From Musa acuminata AAA Group (lineage: Eukaryota; Streptophyta; Magnoliopsida; Zingiberales; Musaceae), in assembly GCF_036884655.1 (NCBI RefSeq), contig NC_088359.1, positions 18,790,501 to 18,854,500 of the forward strand: a stretch of DNA of 64,000 bases, read 5' to 3'. A program made the translations under genes and the position numbers. Below the pieces are notes generated by a model. That model ran no database searches, was not told where the DNA came from, and saw only the letters and a list, made by a program, of their open reading frames with translations. Within the stretch, counting starts at the first letter, position 1. The number at the start of each line of letters is the position of its first letter. Shown here piece by piece: positions 44,884-56,455 of this stretch.

Positions 44884-47800
44884 TTAGGGACAATTTAGCA
44901 TGCCTAATTCCCTTCGGATGAATTCAAATTGGTCTTCATTCAAGGCTTTTGTGAATATATCTGCTAATTGATGCTTTGTGTCAATGAATTCTAGAACAAC
45001 ATTATTGTTAAGGACATGATCACGTATGAAATGATGCCTAACGTCGATGTGCTTAGTTCTAGAATGCTGAATTGGATTTTTAGTAAGGCATATGGCACTA
45101 GTATTATCGCATTTTATGGGAATATTTTCAAGGTGAATTCCATAGTCTTCTAATGTATTTTTCATCCAAATTACTTATGCACAACATGCACTTGCAGCAA
45201 TGTATTCGGCTTCCGCCGTAGATAGTGCAACTGAATTTTGTTTCTTGGAAGTCCAAGAAACAAGTGCATGTCCTAAAAATTGGCATGTTCCGGATGTACT
45301 TTTTCTATCTATCCTGCATCCGCCAAAATCAGCATCTGCATAAGCTATTAGATCAAAATTTTCAGATTTTGGATACCACAATCCTAAATTTGGAGTTCCT
45401 TTAAGATACCTAAATATTCTTTTAACACACTTAAGATGAGATAATTTAGGATTAGATTGAAACCTAGCGCAAAGTCCTACACTAAATATAATATCCGGTC
45501 TAGTCGCAGTGAGGTAGAGTAGACTACCTATCATTCCCCTATATGTTATTTGATCGAAACTTTCACCATTTTCATCCATATCTAACTTAGTCGCAGTACT
45601 CATAGGGGTGTTTATTGCTTTTGAATTATCCATGTTAAATCGTTTTAACAATTCTAATGTATATTTGGATTGGTTAAGAAATATACCATCACTAAGTTGT
45701 TTGATTTGTAATCCCAAAAAGAAAGTTAATTCACCCATTAAACTCATTTCAAATTCAAGACTCATACATTTGGCAAATGATTCACATAGTGATTCATCCG
45801 AAGAGCCAAACACAATATCGTCAACATAAATTTGCACAATAAGAAAATTATTTTCAAAATGTTTAATAAACAATGTAGTATCAACCTTGCCTTTGGTAAA
45901 ATTATTTAAAATAAGAAAGGAACTAAGCCTTTCATACCAAGCTCTAGGAGCTTGTTTTAAGCCATAGAGAGCTTTAGTCAATTTGAATACATGATTAGGA
46001 AGAAGAGAATTTTCAAATCCGGGAGGTTGTTCGACAAATACTTCTTCGGAAATAAAACCATTCAAGAAAGCACTTTTAACATCCATTTGAAATAGTTTAA
46101 AATTATTACTACTAGCATAGGCAAGGAGCATCCTTATGGCTTCTAATCGAGCCACGGGAGCGAAGGTTTCTTCGTAATCGATACCTTCTTCTTGGTTGAA
46201 ACCTTTGGCCACTAATCTAGCCTTGTTTCTAACCACGATACCATTTTCGTCTTGCTTGTTTCTAAAGACCCACTTAGTACCTATGACTAAGTGGTCACTT
46301 GGTCTAGGAACAAGCTTCCATACCTCATTCCTCTCAAATTGGTTCAATTCTTCTTGCATTGCAATAATCCAAAAATCATCTTTCAAGGCTTCGTCAATGC
46401 ATTTAGGTTCAATTTGAGAAAGGAAAGCGGCGTTAGCACATAAATTTTTGAAAGAAGAACGAGTTTGAACCCCTTTTGATGTATCTCCTATAATTTGCTC
46501 TTTTGGATGAGCATCTACATACTTCCATTCTTTTGGTAAAGAAATTTCGGAAGAAGATGCATTCAAATGGCTATTTTGAGGAGAGGGTTCATTTAAATTC
46601 AAATTATCAAAACCAAGATCATCATCAAAATCATTTTTCTTTAAATCGGAAATTTCATTAAAAACTACATGAATAGACTCTTCAATTACTAAAGTTCTTT
46701 TATTAAAAACCCGAAAAGCTTTAGAAACGGAAGAGTAACCAAGAAAGATGCCTTCATCGGATTTAGCATCAAATTTTCCTAAAGCATCCCTTTCATTTAA
46801 AATAAAGCATTTACAACCAAAAACTTTAAAATAGGAGATGTTTGGTTTTTTGTTATTCCATAATTCATAGGGAGTTTTGGATAAGGATGGTCTTATTAGG
46901 ACTCTATTCATGATGTAGCAAGCCGTATTTACGGCTTCGGCCCAAAAGTACTTAGGTAAACTATGTTCATTCAACATAGTTCTTGCCATTTCTTGTAGGT
47001 TTCTATTTTTCCTTTCAACTACTCCATTTTGTTGAGGATTTCTTGGAGTTGAGAAGTTGTGATTGTACCCATTACTTTCGCAAAAATTTTGAAAGTCACG
47101 GTTTTGGAATTCACCACCGTGATCACTCCGAATTGATGAAATCATGAAGCCTTTTTCGTTTTGAGTGAGTTTACAAAATTTAGAGAAACACTTGAAGCAA
47201 TCACTTTTGTGAGCTAAGAAATAGGTCCAAGTGTATCTAGAGTAGTCATCCACAATCACAAAAACATATTTGCTTCCACCTAGACTTGTTATATCAATTG
47301 GTCCAAATAGGTCCAAATGGATCAATTGTAATGGTCTAGTAGTGCTAATTTGATTTTTTGGTTTGAAGCTTGTTTTTATTTGTTTGCCTAGTTGACATGC
47401 ATCGCATACTTTGTCCTTAATAAACTTTATATTTGGAATTCCTCGTACTAATTCTTGAGATGAGATCTTAGATATTGTTTTCATGCTTACATGGCCTAAT
47501 CTCCTATGCCAAAGCCAAGCATCATCATTTACGACGGAGAAGCACATTTTATTACTTAGTTCATCAAGATTGATGGTATAGACATTATTTTGTTTTAAAG
47601 CAATCATAGTCATGTTATGATTTGGTTTTTCAATAATGCACATATTTGATTCAAATCTAACGATGTAACCTTTATCGCATAGTTGACTAATACTCAAGAT
47701 ATTATGTTTCAATCCATCAACTAGTAAGACATCATCAATGGAAAAATTAAATTTGTTACCAATAGTTCCCTTGCCAATGATTTTGCCCTTGTTGTTGTCT

Positions 47801-47922
47801 CCGAAGGTAACGTACCCTTCTTCTTTGCTAGTGAGCATAGAGAAATGAGATGGATCTCCAGTCATATGTCTTGAGCATCCACTATCGAGATACCATCTCT
47901 TGCTCCTAGCTTGTGGGTTTGT
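44884..47922 (-). pseudogene. Copia Pol of element B (one nonsense codon)
   Basis: In frame with gag after the TAG at 47925-47923. Protease [12 protein letters not shown] (catalytic Asp 47886-47884); integrase finger WLWHRRLGH with CDACQLGK (about 47520-47396); core DLFGP (about 47320), IRSDHGGEF (about 47120), NGVVERKNR (about 47020); [20 protein letters not shown] and YVDDIVFGS (45828 onward); RNase [29 protein letters not shown] at 45177-45175 replaces Gln just before [12 protein letters not shown]; the remaining RNase H tail is open to 44884. No other break is seen, so this is the most complete Pol here. The premature stop would remove about 95 residues of RNase H. Confidence 0.92.
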
Positions 47923-49488
47923 CTACAAAAGAGGATGATTTTTAGGTACCCATTTGATTTTGGGTGCCTCAAAAATTGACCCACTAACTTTGTTATTTAT
48001 GATTGAATTCTTTATAGTTTCTTTAGGAACCCATATTAATTTTTGTGAACTAATTTTCCTAAATGGGCATTTGTAGGCAATATGTCTGGATTTGCAACAA
48101 AAGTTGCATTTCATATAAGAGGAAACATGTAATGTAGGTCCTTTTATGAAAGTGGTAGGATTTTGATGTAATCCTTTTACAAATCCAATTCCATTTCTAT
48201 TTGCGATGTGACCCTTGTGTGCAAGGATCATATCTAATCCTTTGCTACCAACCTTAAACTTGTTTAAGGTTTCCTTAAGAAGTAAATTTTCATTTTTTAT
48301 TGCTTCTAAGTGCTCACACTTAGAGCATGGAGGAGTTTGAAGACTATCAAACTTATCTTGTAGCAAAGCATGCTCTTTCTTTAAGATACTTAACTTCTTG
48401 CTAACAGTTCTACATTCATCAAATAATTCATGAAAAGCGATAGAGAGTTCTTCAAAAGATAAATCTTCATTAAATAAATCACATACCTCTTCTCCTAACG
48501 GCATTAGCGCGTAATGAGCAACTTGCTCGGTGTTGGACTCCTCTTCTTCGGATGCGCTTGAATCATCCCACGTTGCCTTGAACGCCTTCTTCTTTGATGT
48601 TCTCTTTTTGGCTTGAGGACAATCGTTCTTATAGTGTCCCGGTTTTTTGCATTCATAGCAAATCACTTGGTCCTTCTTTTGTTCAAATTTATTTTTTATA
48701 TTATTTTTAAATCTGTTCTTTCTTAAATATTTTTTAAATTTTTGAGTCAAAAGTGCAATGTCATTGTCACTGTCCTCATCACTTGATGTTCCTTTCAAGT
48801 GGTCTTCTTGTGATTTGAGTGCCATATCCTTCCTGTTCTTTGGAAGGGGGTTCTCGAGCTCGTCATGAGCTTGACATGTCATTTCGTAGGTCATTAGAGA
48901 CCCAATGAGTTCTTCAAGAGGGAATGCTTTAAGGTCTTTGGCCTCTTGAATGGCCGTAACTTTTGGATCCCAACTTTTAGGGAGGGATCTTAAGATTTTA
49001 GTTACTAGTTCAAAGTTAGTAAAATCTTTACCAAGAGCTTTGAGTCCATTGATGACATCCGTAAACCGGGTGTACATGTCTCCGATGGACTCACTTGGTT
49101 TCATTCGGAAAAGTTCGTAAGAGTGCACAAGGATGTTGATTTTGGACTCTTTCACTCGGCTAGTGCCTTCATGAGTGACCTCAAGAGTTCTCCAAATATC
49201 AAAAGCCGAATCACACATTGAAACACGATTAAATTCGTTTTTGTCTAGTGCACAAAACAAGGCATTCATAGCCTTTGCATTTAAAGCAAAAACCTTCTTC
49301 TCCGATTCATCCCATTCGCTCATCGGAAGAGAAGATTTTTGAAATCCATTCTCGACAATAGACCAAAGCTCAAAGTCCATAGAAATGAGGAAGATTCTCA
49401 TGCGAGTCTTCCAATATGTGTAATCCGACCCATTAAACAAAGGTGGTCGTGCAATAGAATGGCCCTCTTGCATGCCGGAGTAAGCCAT
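47923..49488 (-). CDS. Copia Gag, intact (element B)
   Basis: 521 residues, from ATG 49488. Capsid-like domain at about residues 10-220 (RPPLFNGSDYTYWKTRMRI, NAKAMNALFCALDKNEFNR, SESIGDMYTRFTDVINGLKA, PLEELIGSLMTYEM). An acidic Ser-rich linker (GTSSDEDSDND) follows. The first zinc knuckle is CYECKKPGHYKNDC, residues 277-290. A Glu/Lys coiled region follows, then a second CCHC knuckle CNFCCKSRHIAYKC, residues 461-474. It stops at TAG 47925-47923, then continues in frame into protease. The start is 39 bases inside the primer site, preceded by AATACCCAAGAGAG. Two knuckles and about 520 residues suit a Sirevirus Gag, which is long for copia. It would assemble the particle and bind element RNA. 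Confidence 0.93.
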   Translation of the reverse strand: MAYSGMQEGHSIARPPLFNGSDYTYWKTRMRIFLISMDFELWSIVENGFQKSSLPMSEWDESEKKVFALNAKAMNALFCALDKNEFNRVSMCDSAFDIWRTLEVTHEGTSRVKESKINILVHSYELFRMKPSESIGDMYTRFTDVINGLKALGKDFTNFELVTKILRSLPKSWDPKVTAIQEAKDLKAFPLEELIGSLMTYEMTCQAHDELENPLPKNRKDMALKSQEDHLKGTSSDEDSDNDIALLTQKFKKYLRKNRFKNNIKNKFEQKKDQVICYECKKPGHYKNDCPQAKKRTSKKKAFKATWDDSSASEEEESNTEQVAHYALMPLGEEVCDLFNEDLSFEELSIAFHELFDECRTVSKKLSILKKEHALLQDKFDSLQTPPCSKCEHLEAIKNENLLLKETLNKFKVGSKGLDMILAHKGHIANRNGIGFVKGLHQNPTTFIKGPTLHVSSYMKCNFCCKSRHIAYKCPFRKISSQKLIWVPKETIKNSIINNKVSGSIFEAPKIKWVPKNHPLL

Positions 49489-49526
49489 CTCTCTTGGGTA
49501 TTAAACCAAATATGAGAGATAACCTT

Positions 49527-49538
49527 GCTCTGATACCA
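49527..49538 (-). other. Primer-binding site of element B
   Basis: GCTCTGATACCA (complement TGGTATCAGAGC), two bases inside the LTR edge at 49541. Confidence 0.92.
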
Positions 49539-49540
49539 CT

Positions 49541-50754
49541 TGTTAGGATCGGAGCGGCACTAAGAGGGGGGGGTGAATTAGTGCAGCGGATTAAAACTTC
49601 GATTTTAATCAAAATCTTTCGTACGTTAAGAACGAAACTTGAGAAATTTAACTTGAAGGCGTATTCTTAAAGTTGCGCAGCGAGAGTAATACAAACTAAA
49701 GCAGTAAGAAGATTTGCAGTAATGTAAATGACAATAATAAAAAGCAAACCAGAGATTACGCCGATTTTTAGAGTGGTTCGGTCAAATGACCTACTCCACT
49801 TGCGAGGCCCCTCTTCGATGAGGCTCCCACCTTCCACTAGCAAGTCTCTTGAAATGGAAGGGTAAACACCCCTCTTACAACCTTTTACAAGCAGCTCAAC
49901 CTCTTACAAATTTTCAATAAGAAAGAAGGAGGAGAACTCTCTAGCAAATTGAAAACAAGACTTGCTAAGACTTTCTAAGACTTTTCTCTCAATCAAAATG
50001 CTTCTCAAAAGTTGTTACCTCAGCTGAGATTAGAGGGGTATTTATAGGCCTCAAGAGGATTCAAATTTTGGGTTTCAAAATTTGAAATCTCTTAGGGTTC
50101 CCGGTGCTGGAGGTTCCACCACCCAGCCAGGCGGTGCCACCGCCCAGCACTCGGGTGCTGGACGGTGCAACCGCCCAGCCAAGGAGGTGTCACCGCCCAG
50201 CCAGGCGGTGCCACCGCCCAGCCAGGCGGTGCCACCGCCTGGCTCTCCGATTCATTGGTTTGGCTTAATTTTAGCCCAAACCAAATCTGACTTTGGGCCC
50301 AGTTGGCCCCTAACCAGGATATAGGATTATCTCTTAATCCTAATCCTAATTACAAGTGAACTACATAACACAAAAACATCCTAAGCAAATTTTCAACCGC
50401 GAACGTCGAGTCTTGTTCCGGCGAGCTTTCCGACGAACTTCTTCCGACGGACTCCCTGCAAGCTCCCAATTTTTGTGATGACTTTAACGAGTAGCCGAGC
50501 CTTCTCGGTGATCTCCGCGAGCCTCCGACGATTTCTTCGGCGAACTTCCGACACGTTCCCGATTTCTTCTCGGATGGTTCCGGTAGCATCTCCGATGATT
50601 CTTCGGTCTCTTAAACGTCCATCGAGCTCGACTCCGGTATCCTTGCTTTATGTTTTCTGGTTATCGTAGTTAATCCTGCACACTTAACTCAATAATATGG
50701 ATTAGATCAATTAACCCACCAATTGATTATATCATCAAAATCTGAGATTCAACA
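49541..50754 (-). repeat. 5' LTR of element B
   Basis: 1214 bp, TGTTAGGATCGGAGCGGC...GATTCAACA. The complement is close to the A LTRs. The G-run is 8 bases, the TATA complement is at 50039-50046 and the palindrome array is at about 50107-50245. Confidence 0.93.
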
Positions 50755-51408
50755 TCTTTGTGCGAAACGGCTTTTGATATTTGGCGCACTCTTGAAATCA
50801 CGCACAAGGGAACTAGTAGAGTCAAAGACTTGAAAGTTAATATTTTACTGCATGATTTTGAGCTTTTTCAAATGAAGCCAAGCGAAACCATTGGTGACAT
50901 GTACACCCGTTTTACGGATGTCGTCAATGGTTTAAGAGCTCTTGGCAAATGTTTTTTGAATTCTGAACTTGTGAACAAGATTTTGCGTTCTCTTTCTAAG
51001 AAGTGGGATTCAAAAGTAACAGCTTTACAAGAAACAAAAGATTTAAATATTTTTCCACTTGAAGAACTTATCGGTTCATCGACAACATATGAAATGGTGT
51101 GCAATGCATATGATGAACAAAATAACCTTCCAAAGAACAGGAAGGATTTGGGACATAGAACATTTGAAGACCACTCGAGCATAAGCTCAAGTGATGGTGA
51201 TCTTAAACTACAAATGAAACAAAAATTAAAAAGCAAAAAGAACGGAACTACTTGCTTTGAACGCAAGAAGAAGAACAAAAATTGGGATGAATCGAGCTCC
51301 TCCGAAGACGAGGAGAAAATCAACAAAGGCGAGGTGGCAAACTACGCCATTACGCCTTTCGACGCTGAGGTAATCAAAATGCCTTTAATTTACTTTGAAA
51401 TTACATGA
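50755..51408 (+). pseudogene. Copia-type Gag, C-terminal part (element D)
   Basis: It begins inside the capsid domain (CETAFDIWRTLEITHKGTS), then KPSETIGDMYTRFTDVVNGL, ALGKCFLNSELVNKILRSLS, LEELIGSSTTYEMVCNA. After an acidic linker it has a degraded knuckle-like CFERKKKNKNWDES, then SSSEDEEKINKGEVANYAI before the stop at 51406-51408. It corresponds closely to C Gag (13593-14396) but keeps more of the tail, and that tail is shared at DNA level with C beyond C's stop. Confidence 0.85.
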
Positions 51409-54320
51409 TGCTTTTCATAAAGCATTTTCCTTTTTATTTAATTTTCTTAAAAATTGCATGTTTAATAATTTTATAATGAAAATACAAACAATTAGGAATC
51501 ATGCTTATCATTCTAGTAATTTTGAAAATAATCATGAAAATTACATGTTTATGATAAACAAAATGATTTTGATTAAAAATACCTTATGAAATCATGCTAT
51601 ATGTGGTTGAGAAGTAATAATGTGTATCATGTTGATTTCCATTGTTATTTCTCGATTTTGAGTATATAAAATCATGATTAATTTGAAGTTATGATTAATG
51701 AGTATATATTTTTGAAATTATGTAATGATGATTCTTGATATTTATGGATTATCGATTTTCATGATAATATCAGTGGCTTTAAAAAAATTGATGCATGTTT
51801 TCATAAATGAAAAGGCATGCTAACATTAAATCGACCACTTAAAATGAAACACTTAAAAAGGGGGAAAATATATTATCAATGAAATCATGAATCTATTTAT
51901 GTTATAAATTTTGTGAGCCATAAAAATGATTTTGATGATTTAAATTTATCAAAATCATGATCTTGATTTATCAAATTGAATGAATTGAAAATGAATGATG
52001 ATTTTTCTCTTGAATGATTGTGACTTGTATTCCTTGTATTCATGATATGATTTTTATGCAATTCTTTGTATTCATGAAATATTTATCTCATCACCCAATT
52101 ATTTCTTTTCAATATTCCTCAAGTGATGATATGAATGCATGAGATATTCATGAATTTATTTTGATGTATGCAAATGAGAAGTTTCGATCATGCATGGTAG
52201 GATGCAATGTGACAAATTAATACCATGATGATTTGAAATATTTATGATTTGGAATGATGCATATGCTTTTGTATGATGTGTATCATGAATGCTTAAAAAA
52301 AATTAAATAAATAAATGTTTATATCATGTTAGATGGTTTTACATATTATGCATGATAAGCTATAGTGATGAGTGAAACAATGATTCAAATAATATGAATG
52401 ATGATTTGGAATCATGCATATAATAATGAGTTTATATGTTTTGAAAATGTGCATGTTTTAATTTGAAAATATAATGATGCACAAATGAGATTGATACTAA
52501 CCTTTGTCATGATTTAAAAATTAATGTAAAGGGTTTTTCCCTTCTTTTTGACAATGACAAAAGGGGAGATAGCTAGTTTGCACAATTCAAGAAGAAAGCA
52601 AAAATTGCACTTCTCAAAAGAGAAGAAAATGCTATCTTGAACATCACCAAGAAGTGCTATCTTGCAAGTCTCAAGACACACAAATGCAATCATGCAAAAT
52701 TTGTAATTTTTCACATTATTAAAATTTATGATGCTTTGGTGATTATGCATGTTCTAAAATGTTATAAGATTCACTTGCTTGCATGATGTAGAACTTAGCT
52801 ATATTGAACATCACCAAGGAATGCTATCTTGCCTATCTCAAGAAGCAAAAAGTCAACTTGCACATCTAGCAAAACTTATATTTCAAGAAGCAAGAGTTAC
52901 TTTCTTGAACATCGCAAAATTGCTAGCTTGCGGGCCTTAAAATGTAGAAATTTTTTGCTAGCTTGTATATGGTAAACTTGCTATCATACTACCATGATGA
53001 CGAGCATGTCTTATCTTCATGATTATATTTGAAAAACTATGGCAAAAATATATCCGAATGATTAAACGTGTTAAAATTATTTTTCGGACTTTTTTGATTG
53101 AATGATCAAATCACTTGATTGCCATAATGATTACATGTTAGAAATTATGTGCTTGAATACAAAAATTTCCATGATAATAAGCATGTTTTACCTTCATGAT
53201 TGTAATTGAATATCTCTAGTAAAACCCTGTCCGAATGTATGAAAGTGTCAAATTTCATTTTCGGATTTTCTTGATCCTAACAATTGGATTTTCTTGATAC
53301 ATTATCCTCTTCCGAACTTAACAAACATATGTCATATCAAGTTTAATTCACATCATTGATTTTTGACATATGGAATCATCTAGCAAATGCACTTATCATG
53401 TGAAAAATATTTTTCGAGAAACATATTTGATGATTCCCTCTTATAAAAGGAAGATATTTTTACATACAAGGATTTGACTCACTTACATATCTTAATCCTT
53501 GCAAAAATGAAGTGTGCTTTAATATCTTATCAATTCGAACTTCACATATGACTTTCCTCCTTCATGTAAAAATATAACAAATAAAAAGGAAGAAGCAATA
53601 AAAGCTATCTCCATGTCATGTTTTCCTCGAGATGTTTGCATAATTGGTATCCTATCACTCACGGTTGGAAAATGACATAAACCAACTTATGACATCGCAC
53701 TTATATTTAAAATTTGCTTATATCGTTCTCCTTGTTGTTGATGACAAAGGGGGAGAAATATATAAATTGATACTATGAGTGCCATATTTGAAGAATATGA
53801 ATAGATGTCATGAATGCCATATTATGATGAGATATCAAAAGCAGCATTCATATGAATAGGTGCTATGAATGTCATATCATGTTAAGATATCAAGAACTTG
53901 AATCACAATTTTACATGTTGATATCTTACCATTTGATGATAGTAAACTTGCATGATGATAACAAAAGATATTATGTTTTTCATGCAATGAGTTAAACGTA
54001 TATCACAAACACTTGATTGTGGTACTTCAACTTTTTGTTGATGACAAAGGGGGAGAAGTATGTTGATAACATGACATGTTATGCATAAGTTTATGATGAC
54101 ATGGTCTTGGATTATTGAATCCAAGAGTTTCTATCAATATGGCATACTGATAGGGGGAGTTTGTTTAAACTCTGGGAGTTAAGGTTAACTCCGTTTATGA
54201 TGACATGTTGCTTAGATTTTTGAATCTAAGAGTTTCTATCCATATGGCATATTGATAGGGGGAGTTTGTTTAAACTCCGGGAGTTAAGTTTAACTCTATC
54301 ATCAAGTGGTTGTCATCATC
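51409..54320 (+). other. AT-rich noncoding spacer replacing pol in element D
   Basis: 2.9 kb with no credible gene. It is homologous in reverse to the C spacer (near gag: ATTTACTTTGAAATTACATGATGCTTTT-like sequence). Purine blocks of TGATGACAAAGGGGGAGAA type are at about 52545-52570, 53735-53757 and 54035-54058. A roughly 110-bp block containing GGCATATTGATAGGGGGAGT is duplicated in tandem (about 54125-54300). Confidence 0.75.
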
Positions 54321-54333
54321 AAAAAGGGGGAGA
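54321..54333 (+). other. Polypurine tract of element D
   Basis: AAAAAGGGGGAGA one base before the LTR start at 54335. Confidence 0.9.
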
Positions 54334-54334
54334 T

Positions 54335-56390
54335 TGTTGAATCTCGTATTTTGATGATGAAACTACTTGATATATGTTTATGATTTAATCTGTGTTTTGA
54401 GTGACGTAGGATGCTTCGATCTGGATGAGATAATTAAAGCAGGAAAATCATGTTGTGCCGGAGGAACATGTCAGAAGATTGGACGTCAAGCCGGTGGATC
54501 GGTCGATGTATCGACAGAAGGCTTCGGGCCGTGGACTCGGGCATCGGGCCAAGAAGAGCGGGTATTGTGCCAAGGGTATCGGAGTTGCGGAGCTAACTGG
54601 TCGATTGGGCAATAGGCCGCAGGAAAGGACGATGCGCCGAAGAATCGGACGAAGCGTCGAGGGACCAATGACATGCCGGACAACTTAGTTAATTGCTTAG
54701 GATTAATTGTCTCGATCGAAGTTTTTGTTTTGAGTGTGCAGGATTAACTACGATGGAAGAAAGACATGCAGCATGAGTTGTGCCGGAGTCATGACAATGA
54801 TCACGTTGGGAGTTCGAGAGCTCGACGGAAGTTCGGACAGTCGTCGGAGGTTCTGCGGGAACAAATCCAAGAAGTCCAGAAGCTTGCCAAAGGAGCTCGT
54901 CGGAACTTACCAAGTGGATCGTCGCAAGTCCAGGAGTTTGCCGAAAGTCTGCAGGAGGATCACCGAGGGTTCGTCGGATGATCGACGGAAGTTCGCCGGA
55001 AACTCGCCGGAAGAAGCGATTGACGCACCGGAGAAAGCTGCAGAATATGTCTTAGGAAATAATCGTAGTTAGCATATTGATTAAGTTAGAAATGGGAGGT
55101 GATCCCATTAGCTTAATCTTGGGGTAATTGGGCCCTTGAAAGAATCAAATTGGGCCGAATGGATTAACCCATTAGGACCCTGATTGCTGTGGAAGGTGCA
55201 ACCGCCCAAGCCAGGAGGTACACCACCCAGGCTATGTCTCCCAGCGAGACTGGGCGGTGCAACCGCCCCAGCCAAGAGGTGGCACCGCCCCGGGCTCAGT
55301 CTCCGAGCGAGACTGGGCGGTGCAACCTCTTCTGTCAAGAGGTAGCACCGCCAGAGCTCAAGTTTCGAGCTCTGCCAGGCGGTGCAACCTCCCCAGTCAG
55401 GCGGTGCAACCGCCTTAGCTCGGTCTTCGAGCTCTGGCAGAGAGGTGCAACCGCCCTAGACAGAGGTGGCACCGCCCAGAGGCTCAGTCTTCGAGCTCTA
55501 CCAGGCGGTGCAACCGCCCCAATCAGGAGGTGCAACCACCTGATCCCGGAATTCCAGGAATTGATAGATTTGAGCTCCAAATTTGAACTGGGTTGGGGCC
55601 TATAAATACCCCACCCACTCAGCACTGAAAGAATAGAACACACACTCGAAATCTTGCTGTCTTTCTGTGGTTCTTAGAGCTCAAAACTGCTAGTTCTCCT
55701 CTTTCTGTTCTTCAAAGTTTGAGTTGTAAAGAGAGGAGAGAAAACTTCTGTAAGGGTTGTCTCCTAAGCCCGTCAAAAGGAGTGAATCTGTAAGAGGGTG
55801 GTTGGCCTTCGCTTATTGAAGGAAGGCCTCTAGTTGACGTCGGTGACCTCGTCGGTGGAGGAAGCCAAAAGTGGAGTAGGTCAAGATTGACCGAACCACT
55901 CTAAATCTCGGTTTGCATTTCCTTTGAGCATTTTACCTTCACTGCAAACTTCTCAATAGCTTACTGCCCTCTGCGATTTTACGAACGAGTTTCAAGGTTC
56001 AGACGTAAATCTATGTTTAGACGTAAATCTTCTTTTTCGTATGATCATCATATTACAGATTGCGTTTACGTTTTGAGCTTTACCATAACTACACACTGCC
56101 TTTAAACTCCTGCTTAAACTACGTCTTATCTAATCAAGTGATTTACGAATCAGCATTTAGACGTAAATCAGTTTCTTCGTACGAACGTCGGATTTCAGTT
56201 TGCGCTGATATTCTGGTTTTCATCATAGCTGCAAACTGCCTGCATAGATTGACTTTAACCTTGCTTAGTATCGACTTTCATATAGAAGTTGTTTTTATCG
56301 TTCGAACGCAGCTTTCGATTTTAATCGCAGAAATTTTTCCGCTGCACTAATTCACCCCCCCCCCCCCTCTTAGTGCTCTCGATCCTAACA
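54335..56390 (+). repeat. 3' LTR of element D
   Basis: 2056 bp, TGTTGAATCTCGTATTTTGATG...CGATCCTAACA. It contains the extra 5' module (about 54400-54725), shared with C and S and absent from A, B and F, then the common part from GTGTGCAGGATTAACTACGA. The palindrome array is at about 55193-55550, the TATA box at 55601-55608 and the C-run is 13 bases. Confidence 0.92.
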
Positions 56391-56455
56391 TATATCGGTG
56401 TGTTTTCGTGCCCTTTCAGTGTTGAAAGGGTGGGGTATTTATAGGCCCCAACTTT
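56391..56455 (-). repeat. LTR scrap between elements D and E
   Basis: CTTTCAGTGTTGAAAGGGTG and GGGTATTTATAGGCCCCAAC are the complement of the LTR TATA-box region of the F/C family. It lies between D's 3' LTR and gag sequence of E. The join to E shares AAC, suggesting an end-joining deletion. Confidence 0.7.

Larger units (their letters stand above)
42773..50754 (-). mobile_element. Element B: gag-pol-ORF3 Sirevirus-like element lacking its 3' LTR
   Basis: It retains the 5' LTR (49541-50754), primer site (49527-49538), gag, pol, ORF3 and part of the 3' noncoding region. The 3' LTR and polypurine tract are missing at the junction with H. It was inserted in the gag of D (50755 onward); the predicted duplication would be TCTTT, but the left copy is deleted. 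Its coding capacity is the best preserved in the window: one nonsense codon besides the conserved gag UAG. Confidence 0.9.
50755..56390 (+). mobile_element. Element D: gag-only Sirevirus-like element, 5' part missing
   Basis: The plus-strand counterpart of C: gag tail, AT-rich spacer, polypurine tract (54321-54333) and 3' LTR (54335-56390). Element B was inserted in its gag; the 5' LTR and the Gag N-terminus were lost with B's 3' end in the deletion at 42772. The right flank after 56390 is TATAT. Confidence 0.85.
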
